In this document: positions 55,900-60,000 of the stretch, one piece after another
How the letters are laid out: every line of letters begins with the position of its first letter
Numbering within the stretch: the first letter of the stretch is position 1
Origin: Polytrichum commune
Lineage: Eukaryota > Streptophyta > Polytrichopsida > Polytrichales > Polytrichaceae
DNA: 60,000 nt
Reading direction: 5' to 3'
Assembly (NCBI GenBank): GCA_950295325.1
Contig: OX485804.1
Coordinates: 14,572,001-14,632,000 of the forward strand
Position numbers and translations under genes: made by a program
The notes under the pieces: model-generated
Told to the model about the DNA's origin: nothing
What the model saw: the letters and a program-made list of their open reading frames with translations, nothing else
Databases searched by the model: none

Positions 55900-57535
55900 A
55901 AAACCAACAAGCATAACAACCAATGAATTCCTAATTTGTAGCTATTACCATACTAAAGCATTATATTACTTCATATTCTCGATGAACCCATTTAAATTGA
56001 TTGCATCTACAGGGTCCACATTATATTGTTTAGTTCGTGCATTATAAGATAGTGAAATTGTTGAAATGAAACTATCTAAATCAATCCATTTGCATTCACT
56101 TGAGTCATATTTGAATTCTAAATTGACTTTTGCACTTGGAGAACCAAAATCGATATAACCACGACTATGGGTCCACCAGTGGTACTTATCGCAAACATCT
56201 ATTGAACCACTAACTAAAACCAACAAGTGGTGGATGAGGGACACGGTTGTTTGAATCTTCCATAAATTCTTATTCTTGAGGTCCCAAAATCACAAGGTCA
56301 ACACTATGAAACACAATGGATGGTTCCAAGCGCGGTCACTTGGAAACAACATTTTTTGTTTCGTCAAAAGGTATAACATACACATGTAATTGAACTATGT
56401 TGAGTTTCTCTATCTTCAACTTAATGTGAACCTTATCATCATGATTACAAAATTCAAAGGGGAAGTCTATTGCACCAACTTCTTTCAACCTCAACATGTA
56501 ATGCAAAGCAAAACCAGAGTGTCTTTAACGTATATGACCAACATCAACATTTGCCCATTGACCTTAACCATGCACACAAATAAAGAAACACAACTAAAAG
56601 CAAGGAAGGTGAAAGGGGTTGAATACGAGACCCACTTGCTTGAAACCCTTCATGAGGTTCGAAGTAGGCAAGGTAGACGAATCACATGGCTAAATTCAAC
56701 CAAATCTTAGTGTTTATGAAACCTTAAATCAAACATGTTAATTATGACCTCAATCCTATGAAACCTTACCAAACCTCAATCTCTCTAAAACGCCAACTCC
56801 CAATCAAACCTCAATTCTTCCTAAACCCCAATTTTCAACCAAGTACAAAGCAATGTATGGTTCACATGCCCTTGAACATAGGCCTCAAGAACGCTTTCAA
56901 CATTAAAGTCATAGCCAGAATTGGAGCACCTACTAGAAAAAACATGCACAAGAACCAGAGTGTTTGCACAAATGGAGCATGTTTAGCTAAACCACAACAA
57001 CTAGAACGTCTTTAACTTTGATCTCATAGCCAATAAACCAACACCCATAATAGAAAGCATGCACAACAACTAAAGCACTAGAGCACTACAACAATGAGCA
57101 TCCACATCAACCTTTGACACAATGACAAAAGTGAGCTCTAAACCCTAGTCCGTAACAACCATAACGTCCTTTCAATGTCCACATCAACCTTCGATGTGAC
57201 AATGCAATTGAGCCCCAAACCCTAGCTTTGCCATCACCAAGTGTAAATCACACACATATTCTCTTCATATATGTTTATTGGATGATCTTGGGATTTATCA
57301 TTTAGTTGAAACCTAAGTTGCTAGGGGGGTTCCAGCTTGGACCCTTGATTGTATTTTTTAGGCTACAATTAACACTAGGCTGTAGTATTTTAGAAATGTA
57401 GGTAATGTCACCAATTAATAAAAGCCCTACCTTACTTAGAAATATCCATGGATCAAATAATGTATGCTTTAATAGAACTAACAAATTTTCAATTTTTTTA
57501 AAAAATATGAGTTTATGGCACCCTATCTTTTCACT
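55900..57535. other. Non-coding stretch, low content
   Basis: AT-rich sequence with short unconvincing frames. Near 57090-57230 there is an imperfect direct repeat (TCCACATCAACCTT(T/C)GA ... AAACCCTAG). I see no gene, RNA or element with readable ends. Confidence 0.5.
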
Positions 57536-57878
57536 CACCTAGTTTTCTAATATGAAGCATGTGACCCCCCTGAGAATTCCTCCACCCAAAGTGGAGTCCA
57601 AATTGTCGCGCACCTCTCCATGAGGAGTGCCCAAAACACCATGGGCACAAGGGGGACCCCGGAGTGACACCCGGGACTTGTGGCGTTGTTGGTGAGAGGG
57701 ACCAAGTGATCCTAGTGTGGGTGAGGGCCCCGAGCGTTGGGAACGCCTCCCACCCACGGAGACTAGGAGGCATGAGGGTAAAGCCAAGAGCTCTGCGTAG
57801 CTCATGGCGTGGTGATTCTAGAACGCTCAAGAACACCTCAATCGGAGGTGTAAGCTAGGAGTTATGGCCATTTGAGTG

Positions 57879-58511
57879 GGGCGCTGTCCCGGGACAGCGC
57901 CCTGGTACAGCAGTGCCTGGGTGTGATTCCCAGGACTGCCAAGGTTCAAACAGGAATAACTTCGTCAATACTTGCCTGAATGGGGCAAGTGAGGAGTCCA
58001 TCGGCATCTACGTGAAGCGTAGATGAAGATGGAGTGGTCGCTTGTTAGCATCATACATCATACAAGGAAGTTATGATGGTCTGAAGCTGCTGGGGGCTTC
58101 TAAGCCCAGCAGCTAAGGGAAAATGTCTACTTGGCCCCAACTCTTGATAGAGAGACAAGAGGTCTCTTGACGGTGGGGTAGGGGCCCCGCGTAGAGTCCT
58201 AGAGGCTTATATGGGTGAGGTGGTGTGGCCTCACCCACCCGAGGTCGAACAGCACGGCCTCCATGGGCATTGGCCCAATGTGAGGCCATAGTTGCCTAGT
58301 ATGATTCGGGTTGTTGTAGTGTTGCTCCGGCAATGCGATGATCAACATAAGATTGGACTTCCATGAATGGAAGTCCACATCTAAGGATTGGTTACCGATT
58401 AAGGGGGTGAGTCCCAAAAGTAACGTAGGAGGGTTGGTTCCCCTCCTATGAACTATAAGGTCCGGGGTAGGAGGAGCTAACCATTAGCATGGTGGTATGC
58501 GAAGGGTTAGC
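57879..58511. other. Dense array of strong hairpins
   Basis: A GC-richer stretch with many near-perfect inverted repeats. They are: a 24-bp perfect palindrome at 57879-57902; CAGTGCCTGGG/CCCAGGACTG at 57911-57938; CTTGCC/GGCAAG at 57971-57989; CATCTACG/CGTAGATG at 58005-58025; AGCTGCTGGG/CCCAGCAGCT at 58085-58114; CTCTTG/CAAGAG at 58141-58161 and CAAGAG/CTCTTG at 58156-58169; GGGTGAGG/CCTCACCC at 58213-58236; GGCCTC/GAGGCC at 58256-58287; GGACTTCCAT/ATGGAAGTCC at 58355-58376; GCTAACC/GGTTAGC at 58476-58511. The function is unknown. It could be the leader of a mobile element or a structured RNA. Confidence 0.7.
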
Positions 58512-58587
58512 ACTCGTAACCTTTGCTAGAAATGGAAATTGGCAAGATAGTTAAGGGGACTAGCAAGGGTTGCGACATCAATAGCAC

Positions 58588-59380
58588 TTGGAGGATGGAA
58601 CAGTTGGCCAACGTATTGGTAGCGTGCTTAATGATACCTATATGACAATACATAGGTATGTTCTTCAAGATCCAAATGTTCGTTCTTCAATTTCCCTAAT
58701 GTTTTTAGGGCATCCCCTGCATAGCACAAAGATTACAATGGAACACAATGACCTCCTAGATAGGATAAAGGCATGGGTTGGGTGTTTCAAGTGCAACTAT
58801 AATGTCCAAAGGTACAAAGAATCAAAGAACCTTAAGGATTACCTTCATTTCCGCATAGTGCGCAAGGAATATGAGGCCAAGGTTGCCGCCTTAGTAGTGA
58901 GCTTCAAAGAATTCCATAGAAACCATGTTGACATCGAGCTCAAGACGTTTGACAAGGCGAAGAAAGAGAGACAAAAGGCAATGACATGGAACCGGTCCCC
59001 ATTGTTCCAAATTTTCAAAAAATGACCTCTAAACAATTACAATGTCGGTCCATAGGACCATAGTCGCCATTAGTGGATAAAGATGTTCATGGTGCTTTTG
59101 GAGAACGTGAAGACAGACTCTCTCTCACTCGAGCACGAATGCCCGCATATTTTGGATAAACTACTGGATTTACCTCCCGCCAATGTGATTTTTTTGGATC
59201 TGCTGTCACATCCCTATGAAAGGACGTGATGTGACGGACATGGACATGGAATCCATGCCTGAATTTTCTCACAACAAGAGATCAAGAGCTAAAGAAGATC
59301 AAAATATTGGCCAAATGCTCTTGAAGATGGAAAATTGGGATAGCAAATTCATCACAATGCTCATTACCAAGTGAAAAGCA
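58588..59380 (+). pseudogene. Chain of short frames, possible decayed mobile-element gene
   Basis: A 145-codon open frame (58588-59025; no ATG at its start) contains LKDYLHFRIVRKEYEAKVAA and KAKKERQKAM. A 49-codon frame starts at ATG 59083 (MFMVLLENVKTDSLSLEHEC) and ends at a stop near 59229. A third, overlapping frame starts near 59210 (MKGRDVTDMDMESMPEF) and ends near 59373. The succession of frames broken by stops and shifts suggests a relic. I recognise no domain, and the hairpin array immediately upstream may belong to the same element. Confidence 0.3.
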
Positions 59381-60000
59381 TGGCCATTCAAAAATGAAGA
59401 TGAGAAGGTGAGAGTGCTTCACAAAGATGAAAGAGACAATGCCTCATATGGATGCAAGAGGACGGCATCAAAATGATGCTTGCAAGTCGGAGAATTTGAG
59501 CTAGAGTGATGGCATGTGGCAAGGAAAGTAAGTAACATCATTGTCATATATGAATAGAAGTAAGTTATCCATTTTAATAAGAGGCATTTTGGTAACATTA
59601 CATGTAAGTGTACAAAACAATAATTAGGGTAACTTAGAGGTAGGTTAATTTACCACTAGACTAGGTAACTACACTAATTACAATTAGGACTTACCCATAG
59701 GTGTGAACCCTCTCTAAACATTGTATTTAGTGTCATATTGTATTTTATGTCAGTGTGGCAACTTTTCTAATGACATTCGTTGTGAACAATTTTCCAAGTA
59801 CTGTCATTCCTACTTACATTTCCATAATTACACGCTTACAAATTTTGTTATATTTCACATCCCAACAAGACTGATATATTGTCATTGAAGACTGGAATTT
59901 GGATGAAAAATCAGTTAGTAAGTGCTAGTAATCATAACACTGTAAAATCTATAATGCCCAAAGCTTTTAAAATGAAGGAAAAATAATGTTAGATATACAT
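59380..60000. other. AT-rich sequence, nothing recognised
   Basis: No conserved frame, RNA gene or inverted repeat is visible up to the window edge. Confidence 0.5.

Noticed and set aside
58085-58125. Hairpin followed by CTAAGGGA, resembling the J4/2 strand of HDV-like ribozymes
   Set aside because: I could not trace the required P1, P2 and P3 pairings in the right order upstream, and the motif is short enough to occur by chance. A covariance search with the HDV-like models would decide.
1-60000. tRNA, rRNA, snoRNA clusters, CRISPR arrays, bacterial operons or organelle genes
   Set aside because: No cloverleaf, conserved rRNA core, regularly spaced repeats or organelle coding text was seen on either strand by eye; small RNAs could still be missed.

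Overview
The window is eukaryotic nuclear DNA. One very large, intron-rich gene on the minus strand fills almost all of it. I could trace 65 exons, all joined by GT-AG introns with consistent phases. They run from a start codon at 52938 to an exon ending at 889, after which the gene leaves the left edge. The exons give one open frame of about 3,950 codons. It encodes an axonemal dynein heavy chain, and domain by domain it looks most like DNAH2, the 1-beta heavy chain of the two-headed I1/f inner-arm dynein (Chlamydomonas DHC10/IDA2). The N-terminal tail, linker, AAA1 to AAA5, stalk and microtubule-binding domain are complete. AAA6 is partial, and the C-terminal domain (roughly 500-600 residues expected) lies outside the window.

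The organism must build motile cilia or flagella. The protein is clearly diverged from animal DNAH2. The introns are moderately long and U-rich on the coding strand, and they are packed with short inverted-repeat DNA elements. The best fit is a plant-lineage organism with swimming sperm, such as a charophyte alga or a seed-free land plant. This is an inference; no marker fixes the lineage.

Layout, right to left along the gene: 60000-52939 is the 5' flank. It holds no recognisable gene but has a decayed open reading frame chain, a 640-bp run of strong hairpins (57879-58511), a tandem-repeat patch, and a tandem duplication directly upstream of the start codon. 52938-51556 is the N-terminal extension; intron 1 carries a second tandem duplication. 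51353-40312 is the tail (DHC_N1), with two unusual insertions. 39672-31697 is the linker. 31089-17005 is AAA1 to AAA4. 16285-12813 is the stalk and microtubule-binding domain. 11509-7718 is AAA5. 7325-889 is the start of AAA6.

The introns hold copies of at least ten dispersed repeat families, several with readable terminal inverted repeats: a Tc1/mariner-like foldback family, a pogo-like element, a CACTA-ended element and others. I saw no tRNA, rRNA, CRISPR array or second convincing protein-coding gene. I found no new molecular system. The items most worth a second look are the hairpin array, the two tail insertions, and the paired tandem duplications around exon 1.
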